From: Candidatus Roizmanbacteria bacterium CG09_land_8_20_14_0_10_41_9
Lineage (GTDB): Bacteria > Patescibacteriota > Microgenomatia > UBA1406 > GWC2-37-13
Direction: 5' to 3'
Assembly (NCBI GenBank): GCA_002774185.1
Contig: PEZG01000056.1
Coordinates: 855 to 13,177, forward strand
Length of the DNA: 12,323 nucleotides
This document shows, one piece after another, positions 1-5,405 of the stretch (within the stretch, counting starts at the first letter, position 1; the number at the start of each line of letters is the position of its first letter). The notes beneath the pieces are model-generated. The model was not told the DNA's origin and made no database searches. It saw only the letters and a program-made list of their open reading frames with translations. A program made the translations under genes and the position numbers.

Positions 1-446
1 TTGTTGTTTGCGTTATTTGTTTGGTAGACTACTTTTTTTCTCATTCTTTGAGCAATCCGAGAGAGCATATCTTGATGAACAAGTTCCACCACGGAGCCGA
101 TACCATTGCCTCTAAGCGCTGTACCTACATACCCATGCGCACAGATGCTTAAACCGTTATTGCTATAGTTTGTATGTCTGTATGCGATGGCAACATCGTC
201 GGCGTCAAAACCAATAAAAATAACCATAGATGGTCCTGGACATCTTTTGACATATGTATCAAATCGGATAGGAAATCCTCTTGACGTTTTCGTTTCATAG
301 ATAGGCCCAAATAGAATTAATTCTGGTGGCAACTCAAGAAGAGAACGGAGTGAAGAATTATAGTTAGCGAGAAAATTTGCGTCGTAAACAATAGTTTTCT
401 TTTCATCCAAACAACTCCCAATAGGTGCTTCTGTCTTAGTGACCAT
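1..446 (-). CDS. GNAT-like protein, partial (C-terminus beyond window edge)
   Basis: Reading the minus strand from ATG at 444-446 gives an open frame of 148 codons that runs off the left edge, starting MVTKTEAPIGSCLDEKK. It aligns closely with the protein at 2138-3016: both have G-PIRFDTYV, then ADD-IAYRH, then GYVGTALRG-G-GSV-ELVHQDMLSRIAQR. The R-G-N-G-I-G stretch followed by a helix, and the later VYQTNNANN strand, fit motif A and the following strand of the GNAT acyltransferase fold, so an acetyltransferase-type role is inferred; no substrate can be named. No Shine-Dalgarno is visible. An extended -10 on the minus strand (455-463) ends 8 bases before the ATG, so the mRNA is probably leaderless or nearly so. 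Confident as a gene, moderate as GNAT. Confidence 0.8.
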   Translation of the reverse strand, partial: MVTKTEAPIGSCLDEKKTIVYDANFLANYNSSLRSLLELPPELILFGPIYETKTSRGFPIRFDTYVKRCPGPSMVIFIGFDADDVAIAYRHTNYSNNGLSICAHGYVGTALRGNGIGSVVELVHQDMLSRIAQRMRKKVVYQTNNANN

Positions 447-454
447 GAGCAACA

Positions 455-463
455 ATTATATCA
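455..463 (-). promoter_or_regulatory. Extended -10 promoter of the partial GNAT-like gene
   Basis: The minus strand reads TGATATAAT, a TGn extended -10 with consensus hexamer. It ends 8 bases before the start codon at 446, predicting transcription from about the start codon itself. No good -35 was found at 16-18 bases, as is common for extended -10 promoters. Confidence 0.5.
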
Positions 464-489
464 CAAAGGGCGCAGCAACGATCTTTTTT

Positions 490-894
490 TTACATATCCT
501 TAGAGGATTTTTTGATGAGTTTGTATATATGTACGATCTGTCGCAGAGTTCCGTCGTCTCCCTCAATGACGTTGGTTCCCGATATCTTTTGGTACTGCTG
601 CAAATATCCGGATAGAGCATCCTGCATATCTTTGAGTTCGTCCTTGAGTTCTCTTAACTTTGCGACTGAGGCTTCGACTGCTGGCTGTTTCGTAACGGTC
701 TGTTTTATCGCATGGAGCTCACGAGCGGCTTGTTTTGCTTTTTCTGACGATTCGGAGTATTTGGCATCGTTCTCGAATGAACTGTCGTACATTTCTTTCT
801 CAGCTTTAATATTTGCTTTTAATTTCTCAATATCTCCGATATATCGTTTAACAATACTGGTTATTTCGATAATACCCATTGCTGTTTTTTCCAT
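490..894 (-). CDS. Small coiled-coil protein of unknown function
   Basis: A 134-residue protein rich in Lys, Glu, Ala and Gln, with heptad-like helices over roughly residues 15-105 (for example KLRELKDELKDMQDALSGYL) and no signal peptide or membrane segment, so it is probably cytosolic and oligomeric. The C-terminal part (QKISGTNVIEGDDGTLRQIV) looks like a short folded turn before a basic end. I do not recognise the family and assign no function. It is divergent from the dus gene, sharing a spacer of about 77 bases. No Shine-Dalgarno is present. A TTGACT-16-TAGTTG promoter places the transcription start at or next to the ATG. The opposite-strand ORF here has no recognisable content and is taken as a shadow. 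Confidence 0.8.
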   Translation of the reverse strand: MEKTAMGIIEITSIVKRYIGDIEKLKANIKAEKEMYDSSFENDAKYSESSEKAKQAARELHAIKQTVTKQPAVEASVAKLRELKDELKDMQDALSGYLQQYQKISGTNVIEGDDGTLRQIVHIYKLIKKSSKDM

Positions 895-901
895 AGAAAC
901 T

Positions 902-929
902 CAACTAAAAAAAAAGGAAACAAAGTCAA
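902..929 (-). promoter_or_regulatory. Putative promoter of the coiled-coil gene
   Basis: On the minus strand, TTGACT (929-924) lies 16 bases from TAGTTG (907-902). The -10 ends 7 bases before the ATG at 894, giving an essentially leaderless transcript. The -35 is strong and the -10 poor. Confidence 0.4.
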
Positions 930-964
930 GGGATCTTTTGGATTCTTCAAGTAGTTAAGTCCTA

Positions 965-970
965 TATAAT
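965..970 (+). promoter_or_regulatory. -10 box directly upstream of dus
   Basis: A perfect TATAAT ends one base before the ATG at 972. A start site 7 bases downstream would fall at about 977-978, where a second in-frame ATG lies (codon 3). This suggests leaderless initiation at 978, two codons inside the longest frame. No strong -35 is seen (TTCTTC at 943-948 is the best placed). Confidence 0.45.
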
Positions 971-971
971 A

Positions 972-1952
972 ATGGATATGATAAAAAGACCGATCATCGG
1001 ATTAGCTCCCATGGATGGGATCACGGATGCTCCGTTTCGGTACATCGTAGAGAAACACGGGAGACCAGACGTATTGCGCACTGAGTTTATCCCGGTTGAG
1101 TTGTTTAAGTTCAACCCGGACAAAGCAAAACAACTGATGTTTCGGTATCCCTCAAAGGCTCCCCTGCTTGTCCAACTTGTCGGAACCAATCCGGAATTGT
1201 TTTACTTTGCAGCGCTGACGGCGATACGGCATGGATGCGAAGGCATCGATATCAATATGGGGTGTCCGGATACCGGCACGGTAAAAAAAGGCGCCGGAGC
1301 TGCTCTTATTCTTAATCCAAACCTTGCAAAAAGAATCGTGGAAAATGTTAAAAAAGCGACAGATGAAATGTATAAATCTTCAGGAATTAAAATACCGGTT
1401 TCGATTAAAACCCGCATAGGATATGAAAAACCTATAACAAAAGACTGGATGAGTCAATTGGTTGATATGCACCCGGACATGATAGCTGTACATGGCAGAA
1501 CAGCGCTTCAAAAATATTCGGGTCTTGCTGATTGGGAAGAAATCGCGATTGCAGCAGAGATTGCGAAAAAGAATAAGATTTTATTCCTGGGGAATGGTGA
1601 TATTCAGAACAAAAAAGAAGCCTTAAAAAAAATAGAAAAATACGACATAGATGGAGTTCTTATCGGAAGAGCTGCTCTTGGAAATCCGTGGATATTTTCA
1701 GGAGAGACTCCGGATTTAAAAACACGAATGAATGTAATGATTGAACACTGCGAAAAATTTCAGGAGTTCAGACGCGATATGAAGGACATTGTTCCGATGA
1801 GAAAACATCTAGCATGGTACTGTACTGGTTTCCACGGATCAGCACGAATACGAGATGCAATGACTAAAGTATGCACGGTCGGCGATGTGAAAAAAATCGC
1901 GGAATCACTTTTTCTCGATGTAGAAAATCCCGGGATAGATGGTCGTGCATAG
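972..1952 (+). CDS. dus: tRNA-dihydrouridine synthase (Dus family)
   Basis: Flavoprotein reducing uridine to dihydrouridine in tRNA, cytosolic. The 326 residues show the family in order: FMN-binding N-terminus GLAPMDGITDAPFR (10-23), VQLVGTNP, the active-site INMGCP with catalytic Cys98, GAGAALI, the KTRIG strand (146-150), VHGRT (173-177), phosphate-binding GNGDI (207-211) and GRAALGNPWIF (232-242), followed by the helical tRNA-binding region with MRKHLAWY (276-283). Length is normal for DusB-like members; the exact subfamily cannot be fixed by eye. Two in-frame ATGs compete (972 and 978); the TATAAT at 965-970 favours 978. The 3' end overlaps the oppositely oriented ferredoxin gene by 48 bases. 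Confidence 0.95.
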   Translation: MDMIKRPIIGLAPMDGITDAPFRYIVEKHGRPDVLRTEFIPVELFKFNPDKAKQLMFRYPSKAPLLVQLVGTNPELFYFAALTAIRHGCEGIDINMGCPDTGTVKKGAGAALILNPNLAKRIVENVKKATDEMYKSSGIKIPVSIKTRIGYEKPITKDWMSQLVDMHPDMIAVHGRTALQKYSGLADWEEIAIAAEIAKKNKILFLGNGDIQNKKEALKKIEKYDIDGVLIGRAALGNPWIFSGETPDLKTRMNVMIEHCEKFQEFRRDMKDIVPMRKHLAWYCTGFHGSARIRDAMTKVCTVGDVKKIAESLFLDVENPGIDGRA

Positions 1953-2090
1953 ACCGCACTCAATACATTTGGTTGCATCCACTTGCGGTACTTCGAGATC
2001 TTTCTGGGAAATTGCTCCAACCGGACACGATTCAACTGCTTTGCATTTTTCGCCTTTGGGCCATTTCGTAGCATCCACTTTCGCTGCCAT
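1905..2090 (-). CDS. Small single-cluster [4Fe-4S] ferredoxin
   Basis: A 61-residue electron carrier starting MAAKVDATKWPKGEKC. Near the middle is a CPVGAIS motif and near the end CIECGLC; CxxCxxC plus the earlier Cys-Pro are the four ligands of one cubane cluster. Compared with 2[4Fe-4S] ferredoxins, the second site is incomplete: the final Cys-Pro is replaced by Tyr-Pro (TTIYPG) and only one Cys precedes CPVG, six residues earlier. The frame is open upstream to 2141, but that extension is hydrophobic and unlike a ferredoxin, so ATG 2090 is chosen. A TATACT box at 2118-2123 supports this. Its last 48 bases lie antisense inside the 3' end of dus. The redox partner is unknown. Confidence 0.85.
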   Translation of the reverse strand: MAAKVDATKWPKGEKCKAVESCPVGAISQKDLEVPQVDATKCIECGLCTTIYPGIFYIEKK

Positions 2091-2117
2091 AAATTTAAAG
2101 AAAACGAATAATTGAAT

Positions 2118-2123
2118 AGTATA
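2118..2123 (-). promoter_or_regulatory. -10 box upstream of the ferredoxin gene
   Basis: The minus strand reads TATACT, giving a start at about 2111 and a leader of about 20 bases to ATG 2090. It lies downstream of the 2141 ATG, so the longer frame would not be fully transcribed from it. Confidence 0.35.
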
Positions 2124-2137
2124 ACAAATTAAACAAA

Positions 2138-3016
2138 TCAATATGTGGGAGAGACATGCGAAAACCTTATCGCTTCGGGCAGGGATGGAAGTGCACTCAA
2201 TCTAGATAGCTTTCTTTCCCTGACTTCATGCAGAGGCCCGGTCTCTATCGTTGTCACTCTTGGAGAGTAAGAAACTCGTCCATATTCATCAGTGGTAACA
2301 TCTCGTTCCAGGCAAATCCTATCGATTTGCTCCAGATCAAAACCATCGGAAGAGTTTCTTGGCGGAAATGCTTTAAACGTATCAGCGTCATATGATAAAG
2401 AGACGCCATATCCAAACTTTCCATAGGCTCCAAAAATTGCGTACCACCGTGCCTGTTCTTGTTCTTGCACCCTGACTCGCTCCCGCAAATTTAATGCGGC
2501 ATCACAAAAAGGGTCCCCGCCCTTGGGTATAAAGTCTTTATATCGAGAGATGGCACGTCGAAGGACATTACTATTATTATCAAGAGCTTCATAAACTACT
2601 AGCACTCCGGTTCTCTGGGCAATACGAGATAGCATGTCTTGGTGAACAAGTTCGGTGACTGATCCGACACCGCTACCTCTGAGTGCTGTTCCGACGTATC
2701 CCTGAGCGATGACACTTGGACCTCTACTGCAATAAACGGAGTGTCTATACGCGATGGGGATATCATCAGCGTTGTATCCAAGAATAACCGCTTTCTTTGA
2801 CTCAGGTTGACTGTAAACATAGGTATCAAATCGGATAGGCAGACCGCTTGATGTTTCAGCTATATAGACGGGACCACATATAACACTATCGGGTGGAGAA
2901 GAACGAAGTGCCTGAAGCGAAACTCTATAATAAGAGCGGAATTTATCAGGGTAAGAGAGTTGCCGATCTTTGCCCAACCGGTCCCCTCCATCTAATATTG
3001 GTACTTCAGCTAACAT
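2138..3016 (-). CDS. GNAT-like protein, full-length paralogue of the gene at 1-446
   Basis: 292 residues, no signal peptide or membrane helix, so likely cytosolic. The part shared with the 1-446 paralogue contains LPIRFDTYV (59-67), YNADDIPIAYRH (81-92), GYVGTALRGSGVGS (106-119) and ELVHQDMLSRIAQR (122-135). RGSGVG (113-118) matches the acetyl-CoA pyrophosphate loop R/Q-x-x-G-x-G/A, and VVYEALDNNSNVLRRAISRY (140-159) matches the strand and asparagine-rich helix of GNAT motif B. Residues after about 165 are a tail (FGAYGKFGYGVSLSYD) that I cannot assign. Acyltransferase activity is inferred from the fold signature only. A TGGTATAAT extended -10 ends 6 bases before the ATG, indicating leaderless expression. 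Confidence 0.8.
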   Translation of the reverse strand: MLAEVPILDGGDRLGKDRQLSYPDKFRSYYRVSLQALRSSPPDSVICGPVYIAETSSGLPIRFDTYVYSQPESKKAVILGYNADDIPIAYRHSVYCSRGPSVIAQGYVGTALRGSGVGSVTELVHQDMLSRIAQRTGVLVVYEALDNNSNVLRRAISRYKDFIPKGGDPFCDAALNLRERVRVQEQEQARWYAIFGAYGKFGYGVSLSYDADTFKAFPPRNSSDGFDLEQIDRICLERDVTTDEYGRVSYSPRVTTIETGPLHEVRERKLSRLSALPSLPEAIRFSHVSPTY

Positions 3017-3022
3017 GGGGTA

Positions 3023-3031
3023 ATTATACCA
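3023..3031 (-). promoter_or_regulatory. Extended -10 promoter of the 2138-3016 gene
   Basis: The minus strand reads TGGTATAAT, a consensus extended -10. The hexamer ends 6 bases before the start codon at 3016, so the predicted transcription start coincides with the ATG. Confidence 0.6.
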
Positions 3032-3119
3032 TTCGCAGCTTTCGGACTAGTAAATAGGAGTTCAGCTTATAATACTATTCAAAATCAAGGAGATTGAGAA
3101 TTTTTAGATTCAAATCCCC

Positions 3120-3153
3120 TTGCAAACGCAAAAAATCATGGTATACCTATAAT
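3120..3153 (+). promoter_or_regulatory. Putative promoter of the LytR_C-domain gene
   Basis: TTGCAA (3120-3125), 16 bases, then TATACC preceded by TGG (extended -10), immediately followed by TATAAT (3148-3153). Either hexamer puts the start 11 or more bases before ATG 3171. No Shine-Dalgarno is seen in the short leader. Confidence 0.5.
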
Positions 3154-3170
3154 AGACAAACTTCTAATTT

Positions 3171-3800
3171 ATGGAAGATTCAATTTCGTACAACCCAAAC
3201 CAACGAGCAGGAGGCAAGAAAAATACCACGGTTATTATCGTTATAGTTTTGATTGTTGTTGCGATTATTGGGGGAATCTATTTGGTTCGGCAGCCACAAA
3301 AAAAGGATGAAGGCGGATCTCCTCTCGTTGAAAAAAAAGTATCGACTCCAAGTCCTACAGAAAAACCAGAGATTGATAAGGAATCCGTGAAAATTCAGGT
3401 GCTGAATGGTACCGGCACCCCCGGACAAGCCGGCACTGCAGTTAAGGCTCTTGAAGAGGCAGGATACAATGCCGATAACATTGAGACATCGAATGCGGAC
3501 GAATTTGGCGATACGGTTACAACTATTACCGCTCGGAAGGGTTTTGATGAAGTTGCGAAAGATATCAAAGATGCACTTAAAGCAACGTTTGATAACGTTG
3601 AAATCGATTCCTCACACCTTGATGAGGATAGTGAATTTGATATTAGTATCGTAACTGGTGGAAAAGAGTATAAGGAAGCAACCCCATCAGCCGAGCCGAC
3701 CGAGTCGGAAGAGGTGACTCCAACGGAATCCAGTGGTACTCCAACACCTACTCCGACAGTAGCGACAACAACATTAACGCCAGGGTCGACAACTCCTTAA
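3171..3800 (+). CDS. Membrane-anchored LytR_C-domain protein
   Basis: 209 residues: a short basic cytosolic N-terminus, one transmembrane helix (about 20-38, TTVIIVIVLIVVAIIGG), a charged linker, then a LytR C-terminal domain (about 73-164) beginning VKIQVLNGTGTPGQA, with the usual alternating pattern and a closing DISIVTGG. The last 40 residues are Thr/Pro/Ser/Glu rich (TPTPTPTVATTT). LytR_C is found at the end of LytR-CpsA-Psr glycopolymer ligases; here it stands alone on a membrane anchor, without the catalytic domain. A cell-envelope role is likely, but the partner is unknown. It lies 51 bases ahead of the PL7 lyase on the same strand, though that gene has its own -10. Confidence 0.85.
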   Translation: MEDSISYNPNQRAGGKKNTTVIIVIVLIVVAIIGGIYLVRQPQKKDEGGSPLVEKKVSTPSPTEKPEIDKESVKIQVLNGTGTPGQAGTAVKALEEAGYNADNIETSNADEFGDTVTTITARKGFDEVAKDIKDALKATFDNVEIDSSHLDEDSEFDISIVTGGKEYKEATPSAEPTESEEVTPTESSGTPTPTPTVATTTLTPGSTTP

Positions 3801-3836
3801 ACAAATACGGAAGCAGAAATACTTGCATTTTTAATG

Positions 3837-3845
3837 TGCTAAAAT
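3837..3845 (+). promoter_or_regulatory. Extended -10 promoter of the PL7 lyase
   Basis: TGCTAAAAT, an extended -10 whose hexamer (3840-3845) ends 6 bases before the GTG at 3852. This predicts a leaderless GTG-initiated message and decides the start. Confidence 0.55.
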
Positions 3846-3851
3846 GAGATT

Positions 3852-4700
3852 GTGAAGAAGACAATTTGGATACTGATAATAATTCTATTTATCATGGTTG
3901 TGATAAAAGGATCACAGCTGTTTATTCCAACTTCTTCTGAAAAAATAGTAGAATTCAGTGTGGAACTATCCCCATCCCCGTCTCCATCGCCATCTCCATC
4001 CCCAACACCTTCACCACGTTATCCCTCAAGGATACTTGATTTAACCAACTGGAAAATTACCCTTCCCATAGGAACAGATAAGGATCCTACCCATCCGTTA
4101 GAAATACGCCAGCCGAAACTCATGACATACAAGATTGATCCCTGGTTTACATTAACGTCTGATGAGAAAGAGGTTTTTTTTCGTGCGCCCGTCTCGGGCC
4201 CGACAACCGGAGGAACAAAATACGCACGTTCCGAACTTCGCGAAATGACCGACGGGGGTACATTACAGGCTAAATGGTCCTCAACAGAAGGAACGCATAC
4301 AATGTTTATCGATGAGGCGATAACTGCAGTGCCAAAAACAAAACGGCACATTGTTGCCGGACAAATTCATGGATCATCCGACGATATCATCGTTATCCGA
4401 TTGCAGTATCCGAATTTATATGTGAACGTTGATGGAAAAAATGTTTACACCCTTGATTCCCATTACACCTTGGGAAAAAGATTTACCATAAAGTTTATTG
4501 TTAGCGGCGGACAAACCAAAGTTTTTTATAATGGCAATTTACAACCTTCTTATACTCTGGATAAAAAGTATTCGGGAGCTTACTTTAAGGCAGGTGCTTA
4601 TACCCAGTCAAATTGTGATAAAGAATTTTGGCCTTGGTTATGCAGCGTCAATAACTACGGAGAGGTTGTTATCTATAATTTGACAGTTACTCATCAATAA
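3852..4700 (+). CDS. Membrane-anchored PL7 alginate lyase (alginate_lyase2 family)
   Basis: Cleaves glycosidic bonds in alginate-like polyuronates by beta-elimination. GTG start, 282 residues: N-terminal hydrophobic anchor (about 4-19), a Pro-Ser linker (40-56, repeated PS), then a jelly-roll domain from RILDLTNWKITLPIG (60-74). The three PL7 signature blocks are all present: RSELR (126-130), QIH (171-173) and YFKAGAYTQ (244-252), carrying the catalytic and substrate-contact Arg, Gln, His and Tyr. In this family QIH rather than QVH is associated with guluronate-containing substrates. The anchor and linker suggest the enzyme is displayed outside the membrane. It converges on the polysaccharide operon, overlapping the FN3 gene by 14 bases, which suggests polymer trimming, release or turnover; feeding on foreign alginate is the alternative. 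Confidence 0.93.
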   Translation: MKKTIWILIIILFIMVVIKGSQLFIPTSSEKIVEFSVELSPSPSPSPSPSPTPSPRYPSRILDLTNWKITLPIGTDKDPTHPLEIRQPKLMTYKIDPWFTLTSDEKEVFFRAPVSGPTTGGTKYARSELREMTDGGTLQAKWSSTEGTHTMFIDEAITAVPKTKRHIVAGQIHGSSDDIIVIRLQYPNLYVNVDGKNVYTLDSHYTLGKRFTIKFIVSGGQTKVFYNGNLQPSYTLDKKYSGAYFKAGAYTQSNCDKEFWPWLCSVNNYGEVVIYNLTVTHQ

Positions 4701-5373
4701 AAGACTTCGTCTTATCTTTTCTTCGTATGTAAGAAAGAATAAAAAATAACACTGATAGTATTAGTAAAGGAATAAAAAAGACGAATCGGGATACTTTTGT
4801 AGTGGAAGCTCCTTTGACTTGACCAGCGTTAACGACCGATGTCGTGGGCGACGGTTGGGGTGATGGCTGAAGTGATGGTTGGGGAGTTAGTTTTGATAGG
4901 GATGTGATTTCCTTCAAAGCATTTTTGCCAAAACTTGGACTAACTACTCCAGTGGGTTCTTCTGTGATTTCTTTGACCCTGGTATAGATCTTACTTTCCC
5001 AATTCGTTCTTACGGACATCGTATCGGAAAAAGGACCGTTTCTGCAGCCGTTATCGGCTCTCACCCGGAAAAAGTATTCCATATTTGGCGAAAGATCATT
5101 GATCGTATAGTTTATAACTCCATCAGATTTACCAAACGGGAAGGAAACTCCAAATCTTTGCTCTCCCCTTTCATACCCATAAACAATGGTATAGTTCGTA
5201 ACGGCATTATTTACGGGAGTAAAGTGAAGCGTGGCGGTAGTCCTCGTGACGTCAATTTGGAAAAGGTCAGGTTTATCGTTAGGTTTCTCATCCATGCATT
5301 TAGCCGCTAGGACGGGCGAAGATACAAAAACAGTGGAAGCGATAATAACAATGATGTTGAAAAAGTATTTCAT
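4687..5373 (-). CDS. Membrane-anchored fibronectin type III surface protein
   Basis: 228 residues with a signal peptide (1-24, ending VLAAKC), one fibronectin type III domain (about 35-124; ATLHFTPV, YTIVYGYERG, then ITNDLSP-like turn INDLSPNMEYFFRVRADNG), a Pro/Ser linker (about 163-178, PQPS repeats), a C-terminal transmembrane helix (about 197-215) and a basic tail RRKDKTK. This is a type I surface protein with the FN3 domain outside. Two cysteines (26, 110) could form a disulfide. It is the last gene of the operon, 32 bases after the synthase-epimerase stop, so it may bind or organise the polymer or the enzyme; that is inference. The signal-peptide Cys26 lacks a convincing lipobox. Confidence 0.85.
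   Translation of the reverse strand: MKYFFNIIVIIASTVFVSSPVLAAKCMDEKPNDKPDLFQIDVTRTTATLHFTPVNNAVTNYTIVYGYERGEQRFGVSFPFGKSDGVINYTINDLSPNMEYFFRVRADNGCRNGPFSDTMSVRTNWESKIYTRVKEITEEPTGVVSPSFGKNALKEITSLSKLTPQPSLQPSPQPSPTTSVVNAGQVKGASTTKVSRFVFFIPLLILSVLFFILSYIRRKDKTKSFIDE
4701..4713. terminator. Small hairpin between convergent PL7 and FN3 genes
   Basis: AAGAC, loop TTC, GTCTT, followed on the plus strand by ATCTTTTCTT. It sits right after the PL7 stop. The stem is short, so it is a weak terminator candidate for the lyase. On the minus strand the same bases are the last codons of the FN3 gene. Confidence 0.3.
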
Positions 5374-5380
5374 AATTATG

Positions 5381-5392
5381 AGGACGCGTCCT
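5381..5392. promoter_or_regulatory. Perfect 12-bp palindrome upstream of the FN3 gene
   Basis: AGGACGCGTCCT is a perfect, unspaced palindrome and locally GC-rich in an AT-rich spacer. It lies between a minus-strand TATAAT (5400-5405) and the FN3 start codon (5373), about where transcription from that box would begin. It could be a dimeric regulator site. Confidence 0.4.
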
Positions 5393-5399
5393 TAAATAA

Positions 5400-5405
5400 A
5401 TTATA
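5400..5405 (-). promoter_or_regulatory. Possible internal -10 box for the FN3 gene
   Basis: TATAAT on the minus strand, immediately after the TGA stop of the upstream gene (5406-5408). It would start transcripts at about 5393, a leader of about 20 bases. No matching -35 was found. Confidence 0.3.

Noticed and set aside
512..958. Plus-strand open frame opposite the coiled-coil gene
   Set aside because: Cys/Ser/Leu-rich translation typical of the reverse of a helical Lys/Glu protein; the minus strand has coherent heptads and a promoter.
2091..2141. N-terminal extension of the ferredoxin from ATG 2141
   Set aside because: The extension is hydrophobic and unlike ferredoxins, and a -10 box lies inside it; ATG 2090 gives a normal ferredoxin N-terminus.
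3095..3130. tRNA-like T-arm string GATTCAAATCCCC
   Set aside because: No complementary T-stem, acceptor, D or anticodon arm could be built around it; chance or a decayed repeat.
4019..4351. Minus-strand open frame inside the PL7 gene
   Set aside because: Shadow of the lyase; it has no recognisable motif, and the plus strand carries all PL7 signatures.
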